Assembly (NCBI GenBank): GCA_033980235.1
Contig: CM067065.1
Coordinates: 27,454,155-27,518,154, forward strand
Direction of reading: 5' to 3'
Length of the DNA stretch: 64,000 nt
From: Diadema setosum
Taxonomy: Eukaryota; Echinodermata; Echinoidea; Diadematoida; Diadematidae
Part shown: piece after piece, positions 22,890 to 33,500 of the stretch
How positions within the stretch are numbered: the first letter of the stretch is position 1
Layout: each line of letters opens with the position of its first letter
Translations under genes and position numbers: made by a program
The notes under the pieces: generated by a model
The model's input: the letters and a program-made list of their open reading frames with translations, nothing else
Told to the model about the DNA's origin: nothing
Databases searched by the model: none

Positions 22890-24940
22890 TGATCATCTAA
22901 CAAATTAGGATCTTATCACCATAAAGATGCTATCTGCCAACTTTGGTGGAAATCCGTCTCAAGTTTTTAAGAAGGTGAAGAAAAAGCAGAAAATCCTACT
23001 CCTCCGCCCATACCTCCTCCATTAGGACACCTCTTTATCCACCGTAATTAAACATTCAATAATTGTTATTTCAGTCATTAATGTCTTTAAATCACTTAGT
23101 TTTTTTTTTTTCAGTTCGAGAGAATAAGATACAGTGCTTATGGACACTAAGGGTTCAACCCCCCCTTCTGCCGTCGGTGGTGGTGGTGGTGGAGGGGGGG
23201 GGGTTAACAAATTAAGAGCATATCACTATAATGATGATATCTGCCAAGTTTGAGGAAAATCCATAATAGACTTTTTTTTTTCGACAAGATTCATAAATTG
23301 GTTATAATCCCCCTCTTTCGTCCCTCCCAATCCCGATCAGGGTACCCCTGGAGCCGTCACAATCGAACATAAAATTTCAGTCATTAATGTCTTCATGAAA
23401 CTTTTTTATGCCTCCGCAACGAAGTGGCCGGAGGTATTATGTTTTCGGGTCGTCCGTCCGTCCGTCCGTCCGTCCATACGTACGTCCGTCCGTCCGTACG
23501 TCCGTACATCCCTCCGTCCCCTTTTGTTTTTGTCGATATCTCAAGAACCGTGTTTTGGTTTTACATCAAACTTGGTATGAGGGTATATCCTTGGGGGATA
23601 ATACCTTGTGTGGATTTTTGGGTCACAGGGTCAAAGGTCAAAGTTCACAGGTTATTTTGTGAAAAAAATTGAAATTTCATTTTTTTCTCCATATCTCGCA
23701 AATGGTTCAAGGTATCTTCATGGAACTTAGTATATATGCTTGTGCCGATGGGCAGTGATTATCTAGGGAAGTTGAGGTCATGGGTCAAAGGTCAGGGGGG
23801 TCAAAGGTCAAGGTCAACTCCTCAAAATATCACTACTTTCCTTAAAATGCAATATGCCTGAAGGTTTTTGTTTTTGTTTTAACTTGATGTATGCATGTAT
23901 TACCCAATATACATTCTTTAGGAAGTTTCTTGCCAAAAGGTCAAAGGTCAAGTGAAAGTGCTGAATTGCACCTTTTCCTCCATATCTCAAAAGTAACTCA
24001 AGGTATCATCGTGAAACTTAAATATTTATGCATGTTCAACCTAACAGTGATTCTCTTTGGAACTGTGAGGTCAAAGGTCAAAGGCCAGGTTTAGATAATG
24101 CTATTTTCCCATTTGATACTGAAATTATACTTTTTGTCAATACCTTGAAAATTACTCAATACATAAACTTATAAAAGGGTCAAAAGTCAAGTAAAAAGCA
24201 TCAGTTCCCCAAATACCTGCACTCTGACATTTTAATCATTCATCCAATTGAACCTAATTCTAGGAAAGTGAACATTCAGCACATTTGTGGCAAACCTGTC
24301 ATTTTGATATTTTGCCAATTGTGTGAAACTGTCATCAAACATTGTCAAGACATTGTACTATAGACCTATTAGGAGAACCATGCATTATGGCGGAGGCATA
24401 TCAGTCGCCATAGCGATATATCTAGTTACCTCTGAATGTTTTTTTTTTTTTTTTTTTGTCGACAGAACAAGATTAAACACAAATCCAGACTTTTGAGTTT
24501 AGGGAAAGTTAGATTTCAACTCCTCTCTCCCCCCCCCCCCCCCATTCCGATGGGGTGGGGGAGGGGGCTCATTTTAACAACTTAAGAGCATAATACCTTA
24601 CAGATCATGTCTGCCCAGTTTGGTGGAAATCAGTCCTTGACTTTTTTTTTTTCAAGGAGATGAAAGAAAACAGTAGAAAATCCCTCTCCTCCCCCTTACT
24701 GGCGTTACCCCTGATCAGGACACGACATAAACAAACATGAAATTTCAGTCAGTAATGTCTTCATAGCAGTAACTTACCTCTGTATTTTTCGATTTAACGG
24801 AAGAAGATAAGAAAAAAGGGTTTCAACTCCTTCCTCCATCCTTTCTTCGCCTGGGAGGGGGACTCATTCAAAGAAATACGATTATATCACCATAAAGACG
24901 TTATCTGCCAAGTTTGTTGGGTTTACAGAAAGTATGAAAG
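22890..24940 (-). repeat. Second array of G/C-tract units (copy A)
   Basis: Same 250-360 bp family as 15476-18440, in the reverse reading ('ccaagtttg(a/g)ggaaaatcc', 'tttcagtcattaatgtctt'). It is interrupted by the A-only element 23409-24425. The counterpart 59490-60950 is interrupted at a nearby site by a B-only MITE. Confidence 0.8.
23409..24425. mobile_element. CGTCCGTC / TCAAAGGTCA repeat element (~1.0 kb), copy A only
   Basis: Begins TGCCTCCGCAACGAAGTGGC with a CGTC tandem tract at 23451-23520. It has many 'tcaaaggtca' motifs and ends near 'ggcggaggcatatcagtcgcc', which is complementary to the start. TTA lies on both sides (23406-23408, 24426-24428); copy B is empty (cttttttacctctg). 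The open frames made of RPSVRPSVR are translations of the CGTC tract and are not a protein. Superfamily not assigned. Confidence 0.75.
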
Positions 24941-25019
24941 CGGTAATGGTCCATGAGCAATTTTATTAAACATCGAGTTATTGTACATACCGCTTGAAAC
25001 ACATTATTTTGACATTTCG

Positions 25020-25140
25020 CGCCAGCGTTTTTATATTTCTTGACAACTTTTTTTTTTCTTTTTTAACATTTTTACATTTCCCTGCCAGACATTTTTAATT
25101 TCCCGGCGTTTTTACAAATTCACTGATTCATTCATTTTAT
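25020..25140 (-). repeat. CCGGG/TTTTTACA minisatellite, short copy (copy A)
   Basis: Diverged units 'cgtttttacatttcccgg' follow the second G/C-tract array, as at 18540. Copy B: 61060-61165. Confidence 0.65.
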
Positions 25141-25344
25141 TTTCATACTTCTCATTTATGAGCACTACAACGGAAATCAGACACGTTCTTTTACCTTGTG
25201 AACGATGTGCAGAAAACAAACAATATACATGGTGATAACACAGTAATTACATCTTTTGATAACTGGTCAAAATCGAAATTGAAATGGGGTTGATCAAAGA
25301 GAAGTATGACGGGACCTACATGAAAGCAAGCTTGTTTCAAACTT

Positions 25345-25870
25345 TCAAACTTTCAAACTTTATTTTCACTTTTTCTTTTCAACAGAATGTACAAGAAACA
25401 ATATTATGAGTTTGACATGAGAGTAACAATATTACATAACAAGACAGGATTAACGACATGTTCATGTCTACATGATCAGTACAAAAAAGATACGCACATT
25501 CTATATATACTCTGCGAAAAAAAAAAAAGTGGAGGTACCCATCACTCAAAAGACCAGCCTTGTATCATGTGGGTACCTCTGAGGGAAAGGGGAAATAAGG
25601 GGGTGAAAAACTACAAAGAGTGCGGGAAAGTGGGAAAGTCGGGAATAGAGAGAGAGAGAAAAAAGCAAAAGTGTGAAAAAAGGAAACAAAAAACAGGGGA
25701 AAGAGGGAGAGAGAGAGAGAGAGAGAGAAGGAGAGAAAGAAAGAAAATCCTACATAATTTTGATGCAATCACCAAGGGCGAAAGCCCACAGAGACAATCA
25801 GCCAAGCGTCTTCGAAAGTAATACATTGTCGAGGTGATTTCCAGTGGAAGAGTTTGTAACTGTGGGGACG
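25345..25870 (-). mobile_element. 3' end of a LINE or similar retroposon, antisense (copy A)
   Basis: Read on the minus strand, this runs through a CT-rich tract and 'ttgtactgatcatgtagaca' to 'aaaagtgaaaataaagttt', ending in a GTTTGAAA repeat tail. That is the layout of non-LTR elements whose 3' tails are short tandem repeats. The 144-codon plus-strand frame at 25387-25821 is a by-product of this tract (RERERER from GA repeats), not a gene. Copy B: 61375-61890. Confidence 0.5.
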
Positions 25871-26238
25871 AGAGCACGTATGGAATATTAGCACACAGTA
25901 AAACAATTATCTATGCCTCAAGAGAACGCAGCCTATAGTGAAAGAAGAGAAGGCAATGACGTGCTTACAAAATTAAATTCATTCGGTTACATTATAAAAC
26001 TTCAAAAGAAACATTTTTAATGTCTTTTTAAAAGAATTCAATGAAGGTGCCACTAAGCACCAATCTTGGGGAAAAGAAAACACGGAATATAATTTTGATG
26101 CACTTTGAGCTCATTCTGGCCCATTGTGCAGCGTTTGCCTCTTTACAGACTGTCTGATTTATTCTTTTGATACATATTATTATTATTTGTTTGTAAGATT
26201 TTTGTTTTAATTGTTTGCATTTGTCTCTTTGTCCATAG
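25871..26238. other. Intron before LRR exon II (copy A)
   Basis: No feature except the acceptor region: a T-rich tract and TTTGTCCATAG just before 26239. Confidence 0.65.
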
Positions 26239-26421
26239 ATTCAAAATCTCGAGTTGTCTGTTGGAAGTTTGAATGACAGTCCTCAAGACCTATCGTCAAT
26301 ATGGGGGAACTTGACCCAATGGGTATTCACTATGCCAAGTCTTTCGAGCTTCAGTATGACATGTCCCTACCTGGACGGTGATTTCTTTTCAAAAGCCGTT
26401 GTCACAGCATCATCTTGTGAG
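26239..26421 (+). CDS. Leucine-rich-repeat exon II, copy A (internal exon, partial gene)
   Basis: A 183-nt phase-0 exon of 61 codons, the same length as exon I. Acceptor is GTCCATAG, donor GAG|GTATTA. The peptide starts IQNLELSVG, continues DLSSIWGNLTQWVFTMPS and ends YLDGDFFSKAVVTASSCE. Leucines at LELSV, LSSIW, LTQWVF, LSSFSM and YLDGDFF fit LRR spacing. It shares the exon I skeleton but differs strongly in the middle loop. It is identical base for base to its copy at 62259. A TA-type MITE begins about 26 bp after the donor in both copies. Expected role: an LRR turn in the same receptor-like array. NLR-type origin is likely but unproven. Confidence 0.72.
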
Positions 26422-26446
26422 GTATTACATGAGCCACTGGGACTGT

Positions 26447-27157
26447 CCACCGTGCATCCCAAAACGAACAAAAAGTCGCCCACAATGATTTTTTTTTTTT
26501 TTTTTTTTTGGTGAGATCTGAAAATAGGTGAAATGGGTCAACCTGTCAAATCTTGACTTTTTTCATATTTTCTGAAAGAGCAAGCTTTTTCTTTCTACAT
26601 TATGCTAAAATTTGAGATCATAAAATGAACAGGAAAGTGTGTTTTTTAGCAGTTTATCTCGAACACTTTCTAATACACTTTTAGTGTCCCCTTTACATTA
26701 AAAAAAACCCTGTACACACTCTTCAATCGCAATACTAATGACTTTAAAAAAGATAAAACTACTGGTTAGAAAGTTTGCATCAGTCATTGGGAGAATGTAC
26801 AAAGAAAGCATGTAAACATAATTTCAGCTTTGTATGTGATAATCCCTTCATTATTGTTACTCCGTTGGATTACATCCTGGTTTTTTCCCCCATTCATCGC
26901 AGAGCTAACACAGCATGTGGTTAAGGTTCAGGGCTTGAGTAGACCATGTGCTTCAAAGCCTCTTTTCTGAGTTCACACTTTTTTTTTCTGAGTGTGTGCT
27001 TTCTTTCCAATATCTTAATAGGTTAGGAGAGTCTATCAATTGATACGAGTTATACATCATTTTAAAGCTTAAATTCCGCTCTTTCAGAATCTGCTCTGAA
27101 CCATAAATTCATGTCCGACGATTTTTTTCTTTTTTTTGGTTTTGTGATGCACGGTCA
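26447..27157. mobile_element. TGTGACCGTGCA MITE (~700 bp), next to exon II (copy A)
   Basis: Inverted termini '(c)accgtgcatc(c/a)caaaacgaac' and 'ggttttgtgatgcacggtca'. The family recurs at 30437-31129, 36128-36818 and 62470-63174. The 5' tip has lost a few bases relative to the copy B locus (tatatatgaccgtgc). Non-autonomous; no protein. Confidence 0.8.
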
Positions 27158-27254
27158 TATTATGATTTACATATGGCTGCTATAAATTTCCGGTCTGGAT
27201 TAGTGTTTAATACTTTGTATTGGTTTCTTTTGGTTGATTCTAGAGAAATTTTCA

Positions 27255-27280
27255 GAATAGAATAGAATAGAATAGAATTA
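27255..27280. repeat. (AATAG)n microsatellite (copy A)
   Basis: About five pentamers; also at 63270-63291 in copy B. Confidence 0.85.
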
Positions 27281-27293
27281 GTTTTTGACAACT

Positions 27294-27534
27294 GAAGAGT
27301 TTGTTTGCAAAAACCGATAAGTCCATTTTTGCCAAATGGAGATATTTGCCATTAAAGGTCAAGAAAAATAAAGAGAATAATAACAAAATGTTTATTCTTT
27401 TGACCATAACTTCAAAATTGTACCTTTGTAGTGACCAATCTATCATTTAAAAGGTATTATTTTATACTTTATTACAAAGACCGTACTTAAAAATCTTCAG
27501 AAAATGGACATCGGTTTTTGCGAACAAACTCTTC
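27294..27534. mobile_element. GAAGAGTTTGTTTGC MITE (241 bp), copy A locus 1
   Basis: Inverted ends GAAGAGTTTGTTTGC(A/G)AAAA and the complement ...CAAACTCTTC, about 33 bp each. The flanking 4-bp repeat is AACT (27290-27293, 27535-27538). A second copy at 29419 is flanked by ATAT, so the 4-bp target duplication is supported by two independent insertions. Copy B: 63309-63552. Confidence 0.85.
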
Positions 27535-28306
27535 AACTGATTCATATGTTCTATGTGATATTTATTGAGTGTAGTTAATCTTATGCAGATCGGTCTAAGT
27601 CTGTTGCCACATACCATTTTGTTATTGTTGTTGTTAAGCTGTTATACTCATCATTAAGGACTGCAAGTTCTGAGAACAAGAATGAATGCGTTAAAAATGT
27701 AAAATGCTGCTTTAAAGAATAACTGTACTGTCATCATATCCAGACATAGTTTTAATACAGAGGCAGTTGTAAAAATGTTAAAACTCTCATTGTCGATGCA
27801 ACCGTGTTTCACACTGATACATAGAATTATGCATAATTGATTGCAGCTGTAATAAGGTGGATGATAAACCCTTTTTGCGTAATTATGTCTTCTACTTGTG
27901 GCCCTCTAAAGGTTCTTGGACATCAGATCTCTTGGACATCAGATTTTTTCAACTTTATGATATCTTATTTCTGTTTGTTGTTGTTGTTGTTGTTGATTGT
28001 TTTTGGCCTTTCTTCATTATTGCGATTACCTTATCGTTACCTTATAATTTCTTTGTTTGTTTGTTTGTTTGTTAAATTCATTTTTCTTCCAATACATTAA
28101 TTTGATACATGTGTCAAGATTCATTTTTAGTAACATCATATAAAATATTAGACAGCAGATTACGATGTACATCATGATTCAAAGAAGAAAAATTAATGTG
28201 TAAATCAATTCTATTAAAAAATATAACTCGTACTAACAAATTTCCAAATAAGCACCTGAGAATTTTTGCGGAAGAAGTTATTCTAGCTCATAAAATAACC
28301 AACTAC

Positions 28307-28347
<41 letters not shown>

Positions 28348-28492
28348 GAATAATAATCTCTTAAATGATTGAATGTCGATGTATTTCTTTTTTTATAACT
28401 TTGGCTATTACTATTATAATTATCATAGTCATCATATAATCAATGGCTAATTTTGTCTCTTTGGAACTTGTTTTTTTTTTTTGCCACTATAG
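27535..28492. other. Intron between exons II and III (copy A)
   Basis: Includes (TTG)n at 27977-27998, (GTTT)n near 28050, and (CA)n at 28311-28346. No exon signal is seen until the T-rich acceptor tract before 28493. Confidence 0.6.
28311..28346. repeat. (CA)n microsatellite (copy A)
   Basis: About 18 CA dinucleotides. Confidence 0.95.
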
Positions 28493-28630
28493 CTTATAAA
28501 TGACAGCTATTGCGAAGACTCGTTTCGTTGGAAAATCACCCCGCAAGGTTTTTCGAACTTCAAGGTGAACTGCTTCTACCTGGACGGTAATGTCTTCAAA
28601 AAAGCTGCCGCCTCATCGTCATCCTGTGAG
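28493..28630 (+). CDS. Leucine-rich-repeat exon III, copy A (short internal exon, partial gene)
   Basis: A 138-nt exon of 46 codons in the same phase as exons I and II. The acceptor is a long T tract ending CCACTATAG, the donor GAG|GTATAC. The peptide begins LINDSYCEDSFRWKIT and ends FYLDGNVFKKAAASSSSCE. It keeps the W, the GFSNFKVNC strand, the YLDG turn and the terminal SSCE, but lacks about 15 residues of the middle loop found in exons I and II. No stop codon occurs in frame. It may be a diverged or shortened LRR cassette of the same gene. Its copy B counterpart would lie just past the window end. Expression or use in a transcript cannot be judged from here. Confidence 0.6.
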
Positions 28631-29418
28631 GTATACATGTCACCAATGAATTCACACTATGCTAATTTACATTGGCACATCGACCTTTGTCTCCTGTCAC
28701 ATAATAATTCTTGACTTGCTTTCCACCAACTTTAACCTTCCAATATTATTATGTAACGAGATTAGCAATTGATATAATATTTGCCGAAATAGGGTACACT
28801 CATTGTCGTGGTTGAATGTGATCAATGCAGATGATTGTGTAAATCGAATGGACAGCGCACAACTACATTGATAGCACTGCGTTGTCGTTACAACCATTTG
28901 GCAGAGATTTAGATGGTTCTTTTTATATGAAATGAATGAAATGCATGCACTAGTTGTAAAATCATTCATTAGCCTATAGCCATGAAAAACATTTTTACAC
29001 CCGATTTTTCGTGTTCTTTGTGATGAATTTTAAGACGCGTTGGTTGCGCCAATACATTCTTTTCCATTTGTCGTGGCGTCTTCGTCGTCTCTATTCCTGA
29101 TTATTTAACAGGGCTGTGAACACTGGAAACTAGTTGAGAGTGAGACTCTCATAGGCCAATGCTATAATTTAGGAGTCAAAATGCGTGAGATCAATAGAAA
29201 TGCATGCAAATGAAATAAAGTTTTAGAGTGAGACAGGACCAAAATGCGTGAGTCTCACGCTCAATGCGTGAGAGTTGGCAGCAGTGGATTATAGCTATTC
29301 ACTTGTTTGACACGGTTTCATGACATGTTGTTTATATGTATCATATGAGTCATACCCAAAAAGTACCTTTTTGATATTTTATGTCTTCCCTTTTGTAGGC
29401 CTAATTATGATATAATAT
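28631..29418. other. Intron or intergenic DNA after exon III
   Basis: No gene recognised. Contains short repeats of 'gtgagtctca(c/t)gc' around 29130-29275. Confidence 0.55.
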
Positions 29419-29665
29419 GAAGAGTTTGTTTGCAAAAACCGATAAGTCCATATTTGTCAAATGGAGATTTTTGCGATTAAAGGTCAAGAAAAATAAAGAG
29501 TATAATAGGAAAATTTTTGCTTCTTTTGACCATAACTTCAAAAATATACCTTATTATGTAGTGACCAATATATCATTTAAAAGGTATTATTTTGTACTTT
29601 ATGACAGAGACCGTACTTCAAAATCTTCAAAAATGGACTTATCGGCTTTTGCAAACAAACTCTTC
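29419..29665. mobile_element. GAAGAGTTTGTTTGC MITE (247 bp), locus 2
   Basis: Same family as 27294-27534, with near-perfect inverted ends and ATAT on both sides (29415-29418, 29666-29669). Confidence 0.85.
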
Positions 29666-30436
29666 ATATGTATGTGCTTTGTTTTATGCTGAAACGATTG
29701 ACGTAGTAATGGAAAATAGACTCGTGAGTTTATGAAAAATCCCCCATTTACCGACGGCAACTTATTGTCACTGAAGGTAAGTAGGGCATTCAAAAAGATT
29801 CTTATCAAAATATCGCCCTCTTAAAAAAAAAAAAAAAAAAAAGGAAAATGGCGCGCAATGCTGGCCTAGGAAACCTAGCAGACACATGTAGTTAAATGTA
29901 TGCATTATTTGATTGGTATACATCTTTATATTGGAATGCATATTTTAGAATTATCCTGCAAGCATTCTTGCGAAATAAGACCTTCTGAATCATAGAGTTT
30001 TACCTTTATGATGCCACTACCGTGTGTCGACAAAAACGGAGGGTGGTATTTATTCTGCTCCTCAAATCAAATCTAAATAAATTACATGGTTTTAGAATGT
30101 TATTTTTTTTTTTATAAAACTAACCAAATCACAAAATAACAATCAAAATGCAGTTTCTACAGCATGTATAATAACATCATTATAAATATTTGTAGTTACA
30201 TATAAATACAGGAAATGCAGTATATTTCAATTCAACAATTAAGCTGAAGATCGTCGGAATGAGAATGCCTTGACTGGCGGCTGATGGCTTTTTCGGCAAT
30301 GGCCAGGTTAAACTCTCAAGAAAGTTTTTTTTTTTTTCATTGTAATGGTGTTATTTATTGGAAAAAAAAGTTGTGATGACGTGTTGTGCCTGAGCAGTAA
30401 GAGCGTTAAATGTTTGTATTGGGGCCATATAGCTTA
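29666..30436. other. Non-coding DNA, no gene recognised
   Basis: AT-rich with a poly-A run (29823-29842) and two T-runs. Nothing else supported. Confidence 0.55.
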
Positions 30437-31129
30437 TGTGACCGTGCATCACAAAACGAACAAAAGGTCGCACACACTGGTTTTGCGTGAGGACTGAAAA
30501 TAAGTAAAATGGATCTACCCAGCCGATTTTGACTTTTTCATATTTTCTGAAAGAGCAAGTCATCTTTTACATTATGCTAATATTTGGAATCATAAAACGG
30601 GGGGGGGGGGGGATGTGTTTTTGAGCAGTTTATCTCGAACATCTTTGGTAGAATAGTGTGATTCAGTGTGTCTTTAGAGTCCCTTTTTCATTTCTGAAAA
30701 ACCTTGTACACGCTCTTCACTTTCAACTCTAATTACTTTTGAAAGGAAAAAGGCTACATGCTGTGAAAGTTTGCATTGATTATGGACAGAAAGTGTTAAT
30801 GAGGCATGCTTAATTTCAGTTTAATCTTATAATCTCTTCATTGTTGTTACTCGGGTGCTTTACTTCCTGTTTTTCGTCCTATTCATCGCACAGCCAGTAC
30901 GGTTTGGTAAAGATTAAGCGCTTGAATAGACACTGTACTTCAGAGCCTCTTTTCTCAGTTCACACTTTTCCTTAGTTTGTGCTTTCTTTCCAATATTAAG
31001 ATAGGTTAGGAGAGTCCATTTGATTTGAGTTATACATCATTTTAAAGCTTAAAGTCTGCTCTTTCAGAATATGGTCTTCACTAAAAATTCATGTCTGGAG
31101 ACTTTTTTTGTGTGTGGTGCAGGGTCACA
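30437..31129. mobile_element. TGTGACCGTGCA MITE (693 bp)
   Basis: Starts TGTGACCGTGCATCACAAAA and ends ...GCAGGGTCACA, flanked by TA (30435-30436, 31130-31131). TA targeting suggests a Tc1/mariner-type parent. It carries the internal 'cctcttttctcagttcacac' block shared by all family members in this window. Confidence 0.82.
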
Positions 31130-33317
31130 TATGATATTGCTTTAATATATCCATACAATGAAACTTAGAAATTTGCATCAGGCCTAAAGAAATAAACAAA
31201 ATCATATCAATTATAACGTTATAATGAATCAAAAGTATTGGGTTAAGGTATATATCAATGAACTACCTTTAAAGGAAAACAGCGATGATCGTGTTTTCAG
31301 AAAGTCGGAAAAGACATTTCATGTAGCTGGGCCGTGATTCCTCACTGACCAGTCCTGTGAGCTGCCAAAGGATTTTAAGTGGAATTCTGTGTATTGTCTT
31401 TGAGTAAATACTTATATTATAAAGGAAAAAATTGTTTTGAAACGACTGCAGCAGAAACTGTTTGGTATATTTTGTACGTAAACACGGAAGTTTGCATTGT
31501 ATAGACATCAATTTCAATACGTTAAAGGGGCCGAATAAAATTATAACCTTTAGAGGCATACATACTAATGAAAAATAGCGGTTCCAAGAGTGGCTAATGG
31601 AACCCGGCGGAACACTATCTTTTATTACCTGTCGTGATTCTGTAGTTTCAATTGAACATAATTTTTGCTTATTCAAATATTCAAATAATCTACAGACCAC
31701 AGTAAAGTATTACCACGAACCCTATTATGACAAATATTTTAATCAGTTTATCACTATCATGATCTATCAAATTCCTTTTTTTTTGATAACGCCATAAAAA
31801 TACCAACAACATAATTATGTTTACGTATTAGCAATACCTTATCATGATTGAGGTTGAGTTATAGCTTGATCGGTGGAATATACATTTTTTTTAATACTAT
31901 GTACTGTACATTTTCCGATGTGCTTGAAGACATGTCATGAGAAGGAATGTGAAATTAGCGCATTCATACACAAGAAATCTGCCAACATTTCGCTGATATC
32001 CGTGTAAACAACGTACAATATAGGTTCGACAATATCCATATCCCGTGTGAATACGATTCCCGCGTGGTCCGCAGGCGTTGCTTCATTGTCTGCTCGTCGT
32101 ATAGTCACCGTACTCGCCGTGTGTTTTAGGTTGTCTGGAAAGTATCATATACCGGCATTGAGAGGAACATCTTTATGTCACACGACCGGACACCACGGAT
32201 TACGAGCCCTGATTGCCCCTGAAGAGATCTGTGGAAACTTGTGTAAAAGAGGCTTAAACGGTGTTTGCATGAACCGCGCTTTAGGCTATACTCTGCGTGT
32301 TTTTGTGTACTTTCCTGCGCCTCATCCTGCTCGAGATCGTATAGCTCTTTACAAATTATGCCCGTTCTAAATTGAATCCCTCGCACAAATTGTTTTCAGT
32401 ACACTTAAAAAAAAAAAGGAATCAAACAAACTATGGTTGAGCCTATATTGTGTTCGTAATTTGCTGTTAAACACGGTAATTGGTTTGGTTTTCTTATTTC
32501 TTCTATGTCATTTTAACAGCCCTGAAACATGCATCGTCACTCAATTTGATTGGAATTTTGTAACAAATCGTTTATAGCCAGTACATTATAAGTCATTTGA
32601 TATGAAGGTACAAGATTGACACTGTTTGAAGAAGTGTACACCATTCCAATGGAGATTACCGAAAATGATATGCTTTCCCAGTAATAGCTCTCCACAATGA
32701 GGTATGATATATCATATGGATGACACAATGAATGAGGAGAAAAATAACAATGCAGATATGAAGATGCATCTTCTGTGGAAATTGCTATTGTTATCGTGAA
32801 CTGGTATAAGTCACATGGTACCTCATGTACCTCAAGTGATGTGTTTTTTTAATCATCTAACTTTTTGCTACTTCTTTCTGCTCTCCTACGTGCTTCGACG
32901 AAAGATTTATGTATCAACTGGTCACCATGGCGATAGTAGAACTCATGGGAGCATCTTTAGCCTGAAGTCTCACGACCGAGGCAGGTTTAAGCTACTAAGT
33001 AGGCCCATAGTTTGGACGATACAAGCCTCATATGTAGTACACAAAACATTATTCTTTAGTACATATACTCCAGAGAGTATATAGACGTATACGGGAGTGC
33101 CAAAAACACACAAAAAACAAAAAAACGTACCCTTATCTAGATGATTAAAGAGAGATCTTGCAATGATAATTTTACAGGAGTTATTGCATCCAGGCTTCTG
33201 CACGAGCATTTAAGAAGTTCATTCAAGAAGTCATTGATTCTATATTTCATCGATTGTTATTTTATTTGAAGTGTGCGCCATACTTTGGTTTATGTTGTTA
33301 TTGTTTGTATTATCCAG
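31130..33317. other. Duplicon junction and DNA upstream of LRR exon I copy B
   Basis: 31130-31642 is single-copy here; a minus-strand frame of 143 codons (31269-31700) spans the junction and matches nothing recognised. From 31643 the sequence repeats 1-1670 of copy A. No breakpoint signature (repeat or inverted motif) is evident at the junction, because the left edge of copy A is not in view. Confidence 0.6.
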
Positions 33318-33500
33318 ATACAAGATATGACGGTGTCGTTAGGGTATTGGGGTCGCTGTTCTCAAGATCAATCCTCTATTGGAGGTGACTTGGCCCAATG
33401 GTTGTTCACTCTGCCAAGTCTGTCAAGCTTCAGTCTGGATTGTCCCTACCTGGACGGTGATTTCCTCTCAACAGCCATCGACTCAGTATCATCATGTCAG
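33318..33500 (+). CDS. Leucine-rich-repeat exon I, copy B (internal exon, partial gene)
   Basis: Same 183-nt phase-0 exon as 1671-1853, with identical acceptor TTATCCAG and donor CAG|GTATGT. Replacements relative to copy A: residue 10 C to Y, 11 S to W, 14 G to C, 15 F to S, 17 H to D, 25 F to L, 37 N to S; one synonymous change at codon 38. Five of the seven fall in residues 10-17, just after the IQDMTVSLG strand, where LRR proteins expose variable surface. The framework (QWLFTLPSL, YLDGDFLSTA, SSCQ) is unchanged. No stop or frameshift is present, so both copies look functional. Role as for copy A: part of an LRR array, NLR-type likely. Confidence 0.7.

Larger units (their letters stand above)
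1..31642 (+). repeat. Segmental duplicon, copy A (~31.6 kb)
   Basis: The sequence at position 1 (tagtttcaattgaacataa) reappears at 31643 in the same orientation, and collinear homology continues to the end of the window (64000 matches about 28011). Single-copy stretches between repeats are almost identical; for example 1321-1670 against 32968-33317 shows two substitutions in about 350 bp. Copy A holds LRR exons I, II and III. The left edge lies before the window, so the true breakpoint and copy number cannot be seen. The alternative is an unresolved pair of haplotypes joined in tandem by assembly. Confidence 0.93.

Noticed and set aside
23395..23672. Open frames full of RPSVRPSVR repeats
   Set aside because: Direct translation of a CGTC tandem tract in a repeat element.
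25387..25821. 144-codon open frame with an RERERER tract
   Set aside because: It reads through a GA microsatellite inside an antisense retroposon tail. The copy B counterpart has a different frame layout, so it is not a conserved protein.
31269..31700. 143-codon minus-strand frame spanning the duplicon junction
   Set aside because: No recognisable domain. The part inside the duplicon is not open to the same extent at the left edge of copy A, and AT-rich DNA gives such frames by chance.
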